DNA of 64,000 nucleotides from Auricularia sp. M13. Lineage: Eukaryota > Basidiomycota > Agaricomycetes > Auriculariales > Auriculariaceae. This document shows, in pieces, positions 20,736-31,691 of the stretch. The translations under genes were made by a program, and so were the position numbers. The notes below the pieces were generated by a model that was not told the origin of the DNA, did no database searches, and was given only the letters and a program-made list of their open reading frames with translations. The stretch spans positions 2,728,001-2,792,000 of the forward strand of contig CM073202.1 of the NCBI GenBank assembly GCA_037042915.1, given 5' to 3'. How positions within the stretch are numbered: position 1 is the first letter of the stretch; every line of letters begins with the position of its first letter.

Positions 20736-22075
20736 ATGCGCTTGCGATCTCCCACGTCGACAGGCGCTGGCGCGAGTTGTCGTTGAAGATACCTGGTCTT
20801 TGGACATCGCTCGATTTGCGCCTAGGCTCAGGATCCGTACATGCTTTCGCGCGTCGTTCTAGGGATTTGCAGCTGCATATTCAAGTGTTCCACCGAAGCA
20901 CAGACTATGTTGGGGCGGAAGCCAGCGCCATTCACGCATTCATGGATGCGGCTACGGCGTATTTCGCGCGCTGGACAACGTTGACGATTGACGCGATCTC
21001 CGCGCATGTTGTGGAAATGGTCCTTGATCGTTGTAGAGGCATTCCGGAGGTCTCTGCTTGCCGCGAGAATCAACTGCCCTTGCCCCTCATGACTCAAGTC
21101 GTTCTTCGTGTGCACAAAGAATTCGCGGCGGACGGAGATGGCTATCCTCGTGGACGCGTAGCGCCGTTTCACCCGCGAGACCTCGTGCTCGATGGCGTAG
21201 CAGCCTGGGAAATGGGATTCTGTTCGCATGTACTTGAACGTTTAGAGCTGCACAACCTCTCGTGGGACACTGGGGATATACGGACCGCGACTCCACGGCT
21301 AGATTTCCTGACCGAAGTGCTACGGGCGTGCCCCAACCTACAGGAGTTGGTACTCGATGATGCGGGTCCGATTTCGCCGCTTGGGAACCCGCAGGCGGCA
21401 GAGCTGCTGCACCTCCAAGCGCTGACGATCCGTAAGGTGCTCCCCGAAATGGCCTCAAAGCTTCTGGCGCTTCTGAGCGTGCCCAACCTGCAATCGCTCC
21501 AGATCCACATCGCAGGTACCGGGACCTTGACAGATTTGTCCCGATGTCTGGCTACCTTTCAAGACAAGACTACGATTAGGCATATACATCTCGCCTACGT
21601 CGCCCATCGAACCTCCCCCGCTCAGGTGGGAACAGCCCCTCGCGACGACGACTTGACTGGTACCGGTCTGTTGGACGCTTCCGATTCACCTCTGGCCTGG
21701 GATAATTTCCCAGAGCTCAGCAAGCTGGTCCTGGAAGGCACAGGCATCGGAGAGCATGCGGTGGCGGCCCTCTCAGCACTTCCTAAACTGCAACACCTCG
21801 CTCTTCGCTACGAAAATTCGGTATCGGTTGCAGCGATCGAGTCCCTCCTCCTCGCACGGCTCAGAGACGAAAGTGCTTCCGCTCTACACAAGCTCGACAT
21901 TTACCTGTGCAAGTTTTTTTCGACGGAAGCTGCGGCTAAACTCTGCTCTCTCGTCGCGGAATTGGGATTTGTGGCTGATGGCCAGGGCGACTGTGACAGT
22001 GATCAGGACGAGGATTATGAACCCAGTGAAGTTAGCGGCGACAGTGACTCTGTATTCACTTACAGTGACTGGTAG
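20731..22075 (+). pseudogene. 3' part of the F-box/LRR-like gene split by the copia element
   Basis: Right of the element the host frame continues (SHVDRRWRELSLKIPGLWTSLDL) and stays open for about 448 codons. The leucine-rich blocks LRACPNLQELVLD, FPELSKLVLEGT and ALPKLQHLALR follow, then an acidic tail (CDSDQDEDYEPSEVSGDSDS). The first five bases repeat the target duplication. Together with 15320-15392 this is one single-exon F-box gene of about 470 residues, close to the gene at 10.8-12.3 kb. With 5.3 kb inserted in the F-box codons, normal product is not expected. A shorter protein from an internal ATG near 20777 is possible but would lack the F-box. Confidence 0.88.
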
Positions 22076-22117
22076 AAACAAGCAATCTTCGAATACATCT
22101 CGTGCGTGAGCTATCAG

Positions 22118-22377
22118 CCAGGGGCGGTCCCGGGCGTTTGCGTAGATGGTTACATAGACACATGTGTTAGAGCTATACAATAGAGCGAGCCTGAGTGCGT
22201 ATTGATGGAGAGTGCAGTGAGAAGAGCGCTTTATCATGATATATGTCAAAGCCGGAAGTATATTTATCGGGCAATTGGCACAGTGGTAGCGCGCTTGCTT
22301 CGCAGTCGTGTGTTCTTCACATGATGAAGCTGCATGAGGTCTTGGGTTCAATCCCCAAATTGTCCATCTTTTGGCCT
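22118..22377 (+). repeat. Left arm of a 260-bp inverted repeat
   Basis: Nearly perfect reverse complement of 22543-22802, with about one difference near the inner end. It contains a tRNA-Ala gene and, at 22119-22145, a copy of the last eight codons and stop of the DEAD-box helicase, 43 bp after the stop of the F-box gene. This arm is therefore the duplicated one and the right arm the original. Confidence 0.92.
22269..22366 (+). tRNA. tRNA-Ala (CGC) with a 26-nt intron, left copy
   Basis: The 98 bases fold as a tRNA: acceptor GGGCAAT pairs with ATTGTCC; the A box TGGCACAGTGGTAG and B box GGTTCAATCCC are present; the anticodon loop TTCGCA gives CGC (Ala). An intron at 22305-22330 follows the base after the anticodon. 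A TTTT terminator lies at 22369-22372. There is one mismatch in the D stem and one in the anticodon stem. Confidence 0.8.
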
Positions 22378-22542
22378 GTTCCAGAGAATCGGGACGATTT
22401 AAACATATACTCTATGGTCTTTTGTGTTTTGCACTGTTCTCGATCGAATCGGGGTTATCTCCACGTGCTATTTTGTGCCAGTATAGCGACTGCCGGCACC
22501 AGCCGCAAACATAATGAGATCGAGCACCTCAGTTTCGAATGT
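22378..22542. other. 165-bp spacer between inverted arms
   Basis: Unique sequence between the two arms, with no ORF of note. It would form the loop if the arms paired. Confidence 0.7.
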
Positions 22543-22802
22543 AGGCCAAAAAATGGACAATTTGGGGATTGAACCCAAGACCTCATGCAGCTTCATCATG
22601 TGAAGAACACACGACTGCGAAGCAAGCGCGCTACCACTGTGCCAATTGCCCGATAAATATACTTCCGGCTTTGACATATATCATGATAAAGCGCTCTTCT
22701 CACTGCACTCTCCATCAATACGCACTCAGGCTCGCTCTATTGTATAGCTCTAACACATGTGTCTATGTAACCATCTACGCGAACGCCCGGGACCGCCCCT
22801 GG
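22543..22802 (-). repeat. Right arm of the 260-bp inverted repeat
   Basis: Reverse complement of 22118-22377. It covers the last 28 bases of the DEAD-box helicase coding sequence, its 3' flank and a tRNA-Ala gene. Confidence 0.92.
22554..22651 (-). tRNA. tRNA-Ala (CGC) with a 26-nt intron, right copy
   Basis: Identical to the left copy, on the opposite strand, including the intron and both stem mismatches. The downstream terminator is a run of six T (22548-22553 read on the minus strand). Confidence 0.8.
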
Positions 22803-25056
22803 TTGCGGCCCCCGCCGCCGCCACCGCCACGCCCAGGCTGATCGCCGCGCCCAGGCAGCTCGTGCACGAGGTTGAGGCCAGGCTGCATAAGCAAGCCAAG
22901 TCAGCGCGCTGTCTGGCGAGAGACCAAGTGGAACTTACCACTCCGCGCAATCCCATCTTGCCAGCCGTCGACTTCTTGACGGGCGGAGGGGTCTCCTCGG
23001 GCCAGCGCAAGACATCGCGCGCGTAGCCGTTCGCCATTTGCTACCAAATCGTCAGTTGTCAGCCCGTCGTTGGTAAAGCTAGGGGAAAAAAGGCGACATA
23101 CGACGACCGCGGTGCTCGAGAGCTTCGAGAATCTGTTGCCCGACGCGTACAAGCCGAGCATGGCGGCGTACGCCTTGGACCGGACGGATTCGTCGACGTT
23201 GGCGGCCATCGCGTCGTCGACGATGCTGCGCAGCTTGCGCGCAGCGTTGACGACCTGGTCTTGGTCTGGCAGCGGCTTGAGCGGCATCTTGTCCATGCCC
23301 TTGACGCGCAGGAAGCCTTCGTCGAAGGGGGCGAGGACGAGGATGCCGTAGCCGCTGGCACCCGCGCGAGCCGTGCGACCCAGACGATGACTGTAATGCT
23401 GTCAGAGCGGCCAGTAATCCTAATTGCGATAAAACGTACACATAGTCATCGCCGGTGGCAGGAGGGCCCATCTGGATGACCTAGTTCCGTGGTTGAGAAG
23501 ACGTGGAGGTTGAGTGTGTAATTACTCACAAGCGTCACGTTGGGGAAGTCCATGCCGCGTCCGCTGACATCGCTTGTGGCCATGATACCACTCTCCGCGA
23601 CTTTGAAGCCGTCGGCCGACTTCATGCGAGCGCTCTGCGATAGCCTCGAGTGTTGCTCGAAGACCTTCAGAGGCGCGCCGAACGCCGAGGCGTGATTCAG
23701 GCCATTGAGCAGGTCGGACGCAATCTCCGCGCCGCGCGCGGTGGGGTAGAACGCCATGATCTTGCTCTTGCTCCCGTGCTTCTTGATGTCCTCGCGGATG
23801 AAGTGCAGGAGCAGCGGGAAGTGCGCGTCGAGCGGCGCGGTGATGAAGTGCTGCTCGACGTGCAGGTGCGCATTGGCCTCCTCAGGGTCGATCGTTGAGA
23901 CGTGCGCGTGGTTCGGGAGCAGCACCATCTCCTTGATCTTCACGACGTTCTCAGGCATCGTCGCGGAGTACAGCATGCACTGCCGCGGGTTGTCGACGCG
24001 TTCGGGCAGGTACGAGATGATGGTGCGGATGTCGGGCGAGAAGCCCATGTCGAGCAGACGATCGGCCTCGTCCAGGACGAAGGCCTGGATGTAGATAAGG
24101 CGTTGGCCCAGCCGCATGTTTTGAAGATGGTCTTTGACACGCCCGGGCGTGCCTACCAGGATATCGCATCCGGCTTCGAGGTTTTTGAGGTCGGTGTTGA
24201 TGCTGAGGTGTGCGTTAGTAGTGCTGGACTTCGTCCTTCTCCACGGGGCACTCACTTTGTCCCACCAACGAGGGTCCGAACGGTAAGCTTGCTACCCTTG
24301 ACGAGAGGGAGGGCCTCCTTTGCTATCTATTGCGGCGTCAGACAAGGGTCAGACGGTGAATGGAAATTCATACCTGTATGGCCAGTTCCCTAGTCGGGGA
24401 CAGGATGAGAGCTCCAACCGAACCATGTGGAACGGGCTTTTGCAGCAGCTTTTGCACAATCGGGAGCAAGAACGCAACCGTTTTGCCAGTGCCTTTTCAC
24501 GACTTTGTGAGCTGCGCACTACGAACAAAGGTCGATCGCTTCATACCAGTTTTCGCCTGGCCGAGGATATCCTGCCCTTGCAGACCAATCTAGAAATACA
24601 TCTGAAATTAGAGTCAGCCCCAGAGTCCGTACCATATGTACGTACATCCACGGTCTTGGCCTGAATTTCCGACATGAATTCCCAAGGAATATTTTTCTTC
24701 AGAAGAGGGTGCAGCTCGACGTCGGCGAAACGACGGGTCGACTGGTACCCTTGTGCAAGCCCGCTCGTCGTCGAGAAATTTTGAGCCCTCGCAAGACCAG
24801 ATGAGAGCGCGTCCGGGATACGCTCCGTGGCGGCCATGACGAGGCCATTGTTCGGTGCGCTGCCGCCGCGTCCGCGACCACGGCCTGGTCGCGACCGCCC
24901 GCGACGCTGGGCACCAGACTGAGGCTGGCGAGCAGGTAGTGGGAGTTCAGAAGACATTACAGGGGCAAGGAGGCCGGCGGGGCCGGAAGACGCGAAAATT
25001 CCGCGTAAAGGCGCAAGGCTAGGTAGTCGCGACAGACGACTTGTCAATGCCAACAT
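22775..25056 (-). CDS. MSS116: DEAD-box RNA helicase, mitochondrial MSS116 type
   Basis: Nine exons (24646-25056, 24547-24589, 24374-24492, 24256-24326, 23530-24202, 23440-23480, 23102-23390, 22939-23040, 22775-22882) give 618 codons plus stop, all in phase. The basic, Ser/Arg-rich N-terminus fits a mitochondrial presequence. Motifs in order: AKTGTGKT (its codon split by an intron), [25 protein letters not shown] and [10 protein letters not shown]. The last is assembled over an intron. RGMDFPNV is typical of the MSS116/CYT-19 group, which unwinds RNA during group I and II intron splicing in mitochondria. The tail is Arg/Gly-rich (PGRGGG) and binds RNA non-specifically. The last eight codons lie in the inverted repeat. 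The short second exon of 43 nt is needed for the Walker A motif. Confidence 0.9.
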
Positions 25057-25364
25057 ACAAGTCCGCTGGGTACGCGTTAGACGGTCAGGTTGTACGTTGT
25101 CGCCGGCTCTCACCTGGCGAATGTCCTTGCTGGTACGGACCAAGTGAAAATGCGGAAACCGCCGTTGGCAACCTTGGACGTTGACAATTTTCTTACTTTG
25201 CTTCGACAGTGAAATTTCAAGAACGCAGGAAATTGGACTCTATTTAATACCCAAAACAATTGAGAGAGGGCAGGGAAACTGCCAAACCGATAGAGTTTTT
25301 CCAGGCACGCCTCCGGCCAGGGCCAACCGGGCCAAGAATGCGCGCTGCACGGTGATAGACGGCG
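25057..25364. other. Shared 308-bp divergent promoter region
   Basis: It lies between the start codons of the helicase (25056, minus) and the GMC oxidoreductase (25365, plus). No repeat or clear TATA box is visible. Confidence 0.5.
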
Positions 25365-27772
25365 ATGCATCTTGTCCTCATAACCCTCACTGCTGCTCTT
25401 GCAGGCTGGCCATGCGCTCTAGCAGGTGCGTCTCAACGCGTGGTGCTCGCTGTTTGGTGCGCGCCTGATAACAGCAACTCGGCAAGACCTTCTCGTCGAT
25501 CCCGAGAGCTTCGCGGGCGCAATTTATGACTTTGTTGTGGTCGGTGGAGGCACGGCTGGCTTAGCATTGGCATCCCGGCACGTATCTCTGGAAATACCAC
25601 CGCTTTGTGAGAGCTCACTGGCGGACAGGCTTGCAGAACAAACCGAGTTCACTGTGGGCGTTCTCGAGGCAGGGGAGTACAGACCGAACGACACCATCAT
25701 TGACGTACCCAGTGAGCACTCTCGTGCTTGTCACAGGGGGCCATATTGATGACTGGCACAGAAAACTTTGGAGTTGCTGCAGGGAACGCAAACTACGACT
25801 GGATTTACGCGACAGGTAGTTATCGAGGACCTCTCTGAGTCTCTCTCTCTCATCCCGAGAAGCTAACGCACAGCTGAAGTTCCCCAAGAACATGTCCAAG
25901 GGCGTTCAATCCGCCATCCACGGTTCGTCTTGTCGTCTTTCATTCCTTCCACACTAAACGAGCAAGCAGAGGGAAAGTCCTAGGAGGCTCGTCCGCAATC
26001 AACTTCGAGATGTTTAATCGACCAGCAAGCCGCGAGTTTACTGCATGGTCATCGCTGAATCATGGGCGTGGCCAGTGGGACTGGGACGGCCTCCTCCCGT
26101 ATTTCAAAAAGTCAGAGACGTACAAGCCTCCGCGACCCGAAGACGTGTTCCCAGCGGCCAACCTCAGTGCGTTACGTAGAGAGGACGCGTTCCATGGCTT
26201 CAGTGGACCTGTCAAAGCCTCGCATAACGAGTGGTACTCTGACGCCGCCGCGCCTTTCATCCAAACGATCAACTCGTTGGGAGTAGCCACCAACCGGGAA
26301 CCCGTGCGTTTCTCATTGCTTTACCTTCCCCGCGTTATCGTTGCTGACTTGCTCTCAGGACTCTGGGAACAATATCGGCATCTACAACTGTCCCAGCTCA
26401 GTCGACCGCGCCGCGGGCGTCCGTTCCTACGCAGCCCCAGCCTACTTCGCTCCGAACGCCAACAAACACAACTTTGCCATCATAACCGGCGCATACTCAA
26501 CGAAAGTCAACTTCGCCACAGCCACCAAGCGCGGCGAGAAAGCGGTAGCGACGTCCGTCACATTTTCCCACGGCGGGACATCCGCGTTGTACACCGTCCG
26601 CGCGCGGAAGGAGATCGTCCTCTCAGGTGGTGTGTTCAACACGCCCCAGCTGCTTGAGCTGTCTGGAATCGGGAACAGCTCGCGACTTGGCGCGCTGGGA
26701 ATTCCGACTGTTGTGGACCTTCCGGGCGTGGGCGAAAATTTGCAGGATCACGTTATGGTGCCCATGTCGTTTACTCTCTCTGAAGGGCACCACACCTGGG
26801 GTATGCCACAGTCCGAATATCATACGCGCAGTAATTGCTGACTTGTTCTCAGATGAGCTCCGGAATAACGCGACGTTCGCAGCTGCCGCAGCAGCCCAGT
26901 AGTGCGTACCACAGGAGAAGAGCTTAGATGCAACTGATCTCTCCAAAGCGCTGCGACGAAAGACGGGATCCTCGCATCGACGATCGGTGCGCTTGCCTTC
27001 TTCCCGTTGCAGACCATCCTGAACGCCTCCGCCATCGAGTCTCTGACCACACAACTGAGCTCTCCCACGACGCAGCATGGTTCCAAACTCGAAGCGAAGC
27101 AACACGCCATCCAGCTATCCTGGCTCCAGGATAAGCGAATCCCCCAGATTGAGATCGTCATGATTCCCGGCTTCCTGCCTACGGGCAATGTAGTCGCGCC
27201 TGCGCCCGGCGTGAGCTATCTCACCGTTTCGCCGGTGTTGCAGCATCCGTTTAGTCGTGGATCGGTGGTAAGCTGAGTCGATCTGAATACCGATTTGTCT
27301 CAAATTGATACACTTACTACAGCACATAACCTCGACGGACCCTACAGTGAAGCCAGCGATAGATCCTCAATACCTCTCAGTGAACTTCGGTGTGCCTCTA
27401 CCCCCTCCCCATAATCCGCGCCTCCATAATCTTACTGACACCTAGCCAGACAAACAGGTCCTCCTCGAGGGAATGAACTTCGTACACAACCTCGCCTCAA
27501 CCTCGCCCCTCGCCGCGCACATCGCAGCCTTCAACGACCCACCCACCCTTGAGACGCTCTTCAAGGGGCTCGAGTCGCTCAAGCATCCCGTGGGGACGGC
27601 CGCGATGGCCCCGCGCGCCCTCGGCGGCGTCGTGTCTGAGACACTCGTCGTTCACGGCACGGCGAACCTGCGCATCGTCGACGCGAGCGTGTTCCCGCTG
27701 CATGTGTCGGCGCATGCACAGAGCACTACTTATGCGATTGCTGAGAAGGTTCGCGTCCAACAGTTCTCGTAG
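25365..27772 (+). pseudogene. GMC oxidoreductase (aryl-alcohol-oxidase-like), frame-broken
   Basis: Exons at 25365-25425, 25475-25577, 25629-25711, 25762-25815, 25874-25922, 25970-26303 and 26359-26799, then one from 26853 and others to the stop at 27772. A signal peptide is followed by the FAD-binding motif VVGGGTAGLALAS and the GMC signatures GKVLGGSSAIN and [18 protein letters not shown]. The C-terminal HPVGTAAM holds the catalytic His, with an Asn/His partner region further on (STTYAIAEK). Such enzymes are secreted flavin oxidases that make hydrogen peroxide during lignin decay. Between 26896 and 26990 the expected sequence runs through three frame changes (RTTGEEL, then LDATDLSKAL, then KDGILASTIGAL) that no intron explains. 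It is thus a recent pseudogene or a poorly read stretch. The second intron starts with GC (25578). Confidence 0.75.
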
Positions 27773-27989
27773 TCTCGTAGTCTTCCATGCGTCTTCTCGG
27801 TGCTGACTTCGCGTTCCACCTCTTTCAGGCTGCTGATTTTATAAAATCGCAATATACACAGTAGACAGCTATCAGTGACGGTGGGTGAATGGGTCGAGCC
27901 GGCTTGTATATGCGAGGTTATAATACAATTGGGTTTTTGAGCAAAGCGGCTGCGTGTCGGTAGCGCGTTTAATATGAGGTATTCGGCGT

Positions 27990-28711
27990 TCAGTGATGCT
28001 CGATGCCTTTGGCAGCAGCGTCAATTCCCTCGAGATACTTGAGCTTGATAGTTTCGAGTTTCGCCTGCTGCCAGTCTTGCGCTCCAATCAATTCTTCGAT
28101 GCGAGCAATGACCGAGTCCATTTCCTCTGGATGTGGTCAGATTCACTCTCTGGAGTCAAGATGGCTCCTAGCTAACCTTTATTTTCTGCTGCAACATCAG
28201 CACGAGCGTCGTCTGTCTCGCATTCTTCCAGCCGTTCCCTCATATCCATGACCTTCATGACGAGTTCCGGATCATCGAGCGAGTCATGCTCCTCCATACT
28301 CTGTCCATGCTGCGCCAGAATATATTCTGCCCGTTGTCTCGGGCTGGCGAGGCCATTGTACGCCTTGTTGACCAATGCCGAGTGTTCACTGGCAATAGCT
28401 TGTGCAACGGGTCCCTGCGCGCCCCAAGAGTCCGGATGGCACACCTGCTGTGCGCGCAGAAAGGCGTTACGCAGAGCTCTGGGGTCTATTCGAAATGGAT
28501 TGGCAGATATTGGCTGGTCGAGGAGCTCGTGCCAGGACGTTTCCGGTGGGATTGGAGTGATGTGACGACAGGCTGGGCAGGCCGGAAGAGCCGTGGGCAG
28601 CGGCGCGCCGCATTTCGGGCACGTCCTTGAGCGCGTGGATAGCCATCTGCGCGCAGTGGGCGCTGGACGAGATGGTGTCGGTAGACGAAGATGGTAGATG
28701 CGGCGCAACAT
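27990..28711 (-). CDS. JAC1: Mitochondrial J-protein co-chaperone (Jac1/HscB)
   Basis: Two exons (28177-28711, 27990-28126) with a 50-nt intron give 223 codons plus stop. An Arg-rich presequence is followed by a CPKC...CPAC pair (residues about 34-49), as in metazoan and some fungal HscB proteins, and a J-domain with HPD (CHPDSWG). The C-terminal HSCB helical domain ends in KLETIKLKYLEG. Jac1 hands the scaffold protein Isu to the Hsp70 Ssq1 for iron-sulphur cluster transfer in mitochondria. The length is as expected. The first ATG is used; the next codon is TTG. The gene lies tail to tail with the GMC gene. Confidence 0.9.
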
Positions 28712-28947
28712 TTGAACGCGTGCGCGGCAGGTGCCGCGGCACGCGTTTCATGGTCCCGCGGCAGAATCCGCAGCTTCGACCCAAACTACAACATGGATCG
28801 GGAAAGCGGCCTCACCAGTGAGACCATGCCTCTGGTAAGTCCGAACTTGAACTCGAAACACAACATGGAAGGCACCGACAAACATAAACTCAGCCTTTTT
28901 GTAAGCAAACTGCGTGCTTATATATTATATCTGATTTATTCTCAGGA

Positions 28948-30236
28948 ATGGCCCCAAATCTGCATGCATGGAGGCTCTATCCAGTTGCTGAAACGCGTGA
29001 AACTGAATACAATTGCCACTTCTGGCTCTCGATGTCCCCCTCGTTTGCTTCGCAAGGGGTCGAGCTATACAAGCCCGACTTTACTGTTCCCGTACCTTTT
29101 GCTCGTTCACCACCGAATCCGGGTTACCGTGGGCTACCTCGCGGGGCACACGAAACTGAACCGGGAACCTATTGGGGGCGGCGCAGAATGCAGCAACAGG
29201 TCAGCATGTTCCTGTAAACCTCATATCCTAAATAATTCGTCAGTCTGCATCGGTATACCCCGCAATACTATCGGACGGGAGCGATGTCATCGTACGGGTC
29301 GTGTCCCAAGGTTCTCCGCCCTCCTCGCAGCTTCGGATTCTCCGATACCTTTCTCAAGAGACGCAACGCTCGAATCGACGTAATCACACAATTCCGATTC
29401 TCCAAGAACTGGTTTTCAACGATTGGGTCTTCATTGCAATGCCGAGGTTCAGTCAGACGCCTGCCATCGGTATGGATCACGGAGTTTGGTTCAACACAGT
29501 ATCGGAGATTCTCGAGTTCGTAATCCAGATCTTGGAGGTCAGCTCGCCAGCAACCCCATAACGCGTGACTGACGCTGCGATCCAGGCTTTTGCGTTTCTC
29601 CATGGGAACTTGATCGCGCACCAGGTTTGTCCCGTTAACTTTTCCCTCGCATTGTCTCGTCTGAGGCAGTCAGGATGTTGCGGCGTCAAACATTGTGGTG
29701 GACCACGTCGGCGATGTAACACGTGGTTATCTGAGCCGCTTTCCTTGCCGATACTATCTCATTGACTTCGAGCTCGCCGTCCAATTCGCGCCAAACTCGG
29801 ATCCCGCCAATCGCGTCGTCGTTGGACCACCTATAGAAGATTTTAATCCGGCCCGGCGCGCCCCAGAGATAGGGCCAGATGCGCACTGTCCCTTTCGCGC
29901 AGACGTGTGGCAGCTTGGAATGCTTTTGTTCGAGGCATTTCAGGTGCGTTTCTCCGCTCTAAGCGCGACATGCCTGAATCAACATTCCTATAGACCCAGG
30001 TCGAGCCGGTTGCGAATCTTGCCAGGGCGATGCTCACTAGGCATCCGGAAGCTCGGCCTTCCATGCATGACGGTCATGACACGATATACGACGCTCGTAA
30101 GACGATGTCGGGCGAGGCGCTATCTTCGACGGTTGAACGCAACGATTTCCTTGATTCGGTGGAAAAGGAGGACTTCCCGCGGTATCTAGACGCGTTTCTC
30201 AGGGGAGAAGCCATCAGGTTCGAAAACTACGATTGA
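28948..30236 (+). CDS. Agaricomycete kinase-like protein
   Basis: Five exons (28948-29199, 29244-29538, 29587-29625, 29675-29943, 29994-30236) give 365 codons plus stop. It belongs to a kinase-like family expanded in mushrooms, with blocks SDGSDVIVRVVS, LRILRYLSQE, NHTIPILQEL, ALAFLHGNLIAH, QDVAASN, YYLIDFELAVQF and APE...CPFRADVWQLGML. The catalytic loop keeps Asp and Asn (HQDVAASN, assembled over an intron), but the beta-3 lysine position is Arg and DFG is DFE. Activity is uncertain. The ATG at 28948 is preferred because an upstream ORF (28691 on) is in another frame and cannot be joined by a normal intron. It is divergent from JAC1, 236 bp away. Confidence 0.75.
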
Positions 30237-30475
30237 CTACGCCAAGGGCCTTAGCATATGTGCGGTGGCATGGACTGGTAAGACCAGTGCGCCGACGATC
30301 TCGGGCGAGCTTGACTGCTGGAGACGGCAACATCTGGTGGCCAAGGCCACAGTGACACTGCATGCGTGTTGCGTCGTTCAGGATGTTGCAGCACACTAAC
30401 ATCAGGGGATATCATATACACGCGCAAGCGCGCACCGAGCACAATAATAAGATACAACGACAAAAGCACGCACGA

Positions 30476-31691
30476 TTAGCGGTCGAATTCCGAGTAGGAC
30501 GGAGGCGCGGGACCGCTCGTGCCGTGACCTACGTATGTGCTGCTGAACTCTTGCGACGAAACACGCCGAGCGTGTGCGCGCGAGAACATATCGGTGCCCT
30601 TGCGAGTCGGCCTGTTCATCTCCACGGCACTCGGCAAGTTTGACTCTGCTTGGAAGTACGAGTTGCCCGTCGGTGCGTAGACGGAGACGGGGGTGATGCG
30701 TTCCTCCATGGGGAGCTCTCGAGGCTTCAGCGCCAATACGGCGCGTCGTCGTATGAAGATGATCGAGCAAGTGGCAAGGAGCAGAACGCCCAGCACTACG
30801 GGGAGCGCAATGACGAGCGCATTGTTATGGGACGGCGTTCCTGTCGCCGCCGAACCGCTGGAAGGTGAGGGTCCGATCGCTGAACCTAATGATGCACCTT
30901 GTGACGATGTCGATGGTTCCTTGGAAGCTACACGTGCATCGTCAGAGGGCTTGTACTAGCACTGTCGGAAAAGAGTAATTACCAGACTGTGCAGGTGTGG
31001 CGGAAGAGTCTGTAGCGCAGTGCAGTTGAGTTAGAGACCGTTCAATGATGAATGCGGTGGGGATGTACGCACTAGAACTCGAAGCGAGGTCAAAGTTGAT
31101 GCGGAAATACTGTCCTATCTCCTTCGTCCTACGCGTGTTGGCGCGTACAGTGCACATGCCCTGCTTTGCGTCCCCAACGCAGAACAACTCGTACTCGCCG
31201 CTGTTGCAGGGGTTGATATCATCATCGACGAGCTCGCCAAGATGACAGGGCCCGTTGTCGGCACTGCAACAAAGTACGACCGAATCATCGAGGCCCAGCC
31301 GAGGCCAGTTGGCGGTCACGATATCATCGAGGTCGAAATTCAGCCCGTCAGAGCCGACAGGAGAGACGCCGTACGGCCCTGCAGTGCCCTTGTACGCGGC
31401 GCAGGGCGCGCCACTGCTGACGGTGTCCGTAATCCCACAGGCGGCAGAGCCAGCGGCTGAGATGCACGACGCGAAGTCGGGAAAGGTTCCCACGCAGTCG
31501 TCATCGCTCAAGACGCAGTTCGCGCGCGAGATTTGGCAGCATGGGTAGTTGAGCCCCGAAAGACTGCTCGTAATCGTGTCAAGAGCCGCGTGCACGGAGT
31601 CGGCGCAAGTTGTCGCAGCGTAGGTCGAGGTGGTAAGGTAGATGAGAGTAACGACAGTGAGTGCTGCGCTTCTGCTTTGGGATAGCGACAT
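30476..31691 (-). CDS. Single-pass membrane protein, Cys-rich ectodomain
   Basis: Two exons (30983-31691, 30476-30927) with a 55-nt intron give 386 codons plus stop. A signal peptide (residues 1 to about 25) is followed by an ectodomain of about 210 residues with many Cys (YPCCQISRANCVL, SAACGI, VLCCSADNGPC). Next come a Ser/Thr-rich stalk, one transmembrane helix (ALVIALPVVLGVLLLATCSI), then RRR and a cytosolic tail ending in APPSYSEFDR, a PPxY motif that can bind WW-domain ubiquitin ligases. I recognise no named family; similar basidiomycete proteins are called hypothetical. It is possibly a cell-surface sensor, which is inference. The ATG at 31691 starts the signal peptide; upstream in-frame codons lack an ATG. 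Confidence 0.8.
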
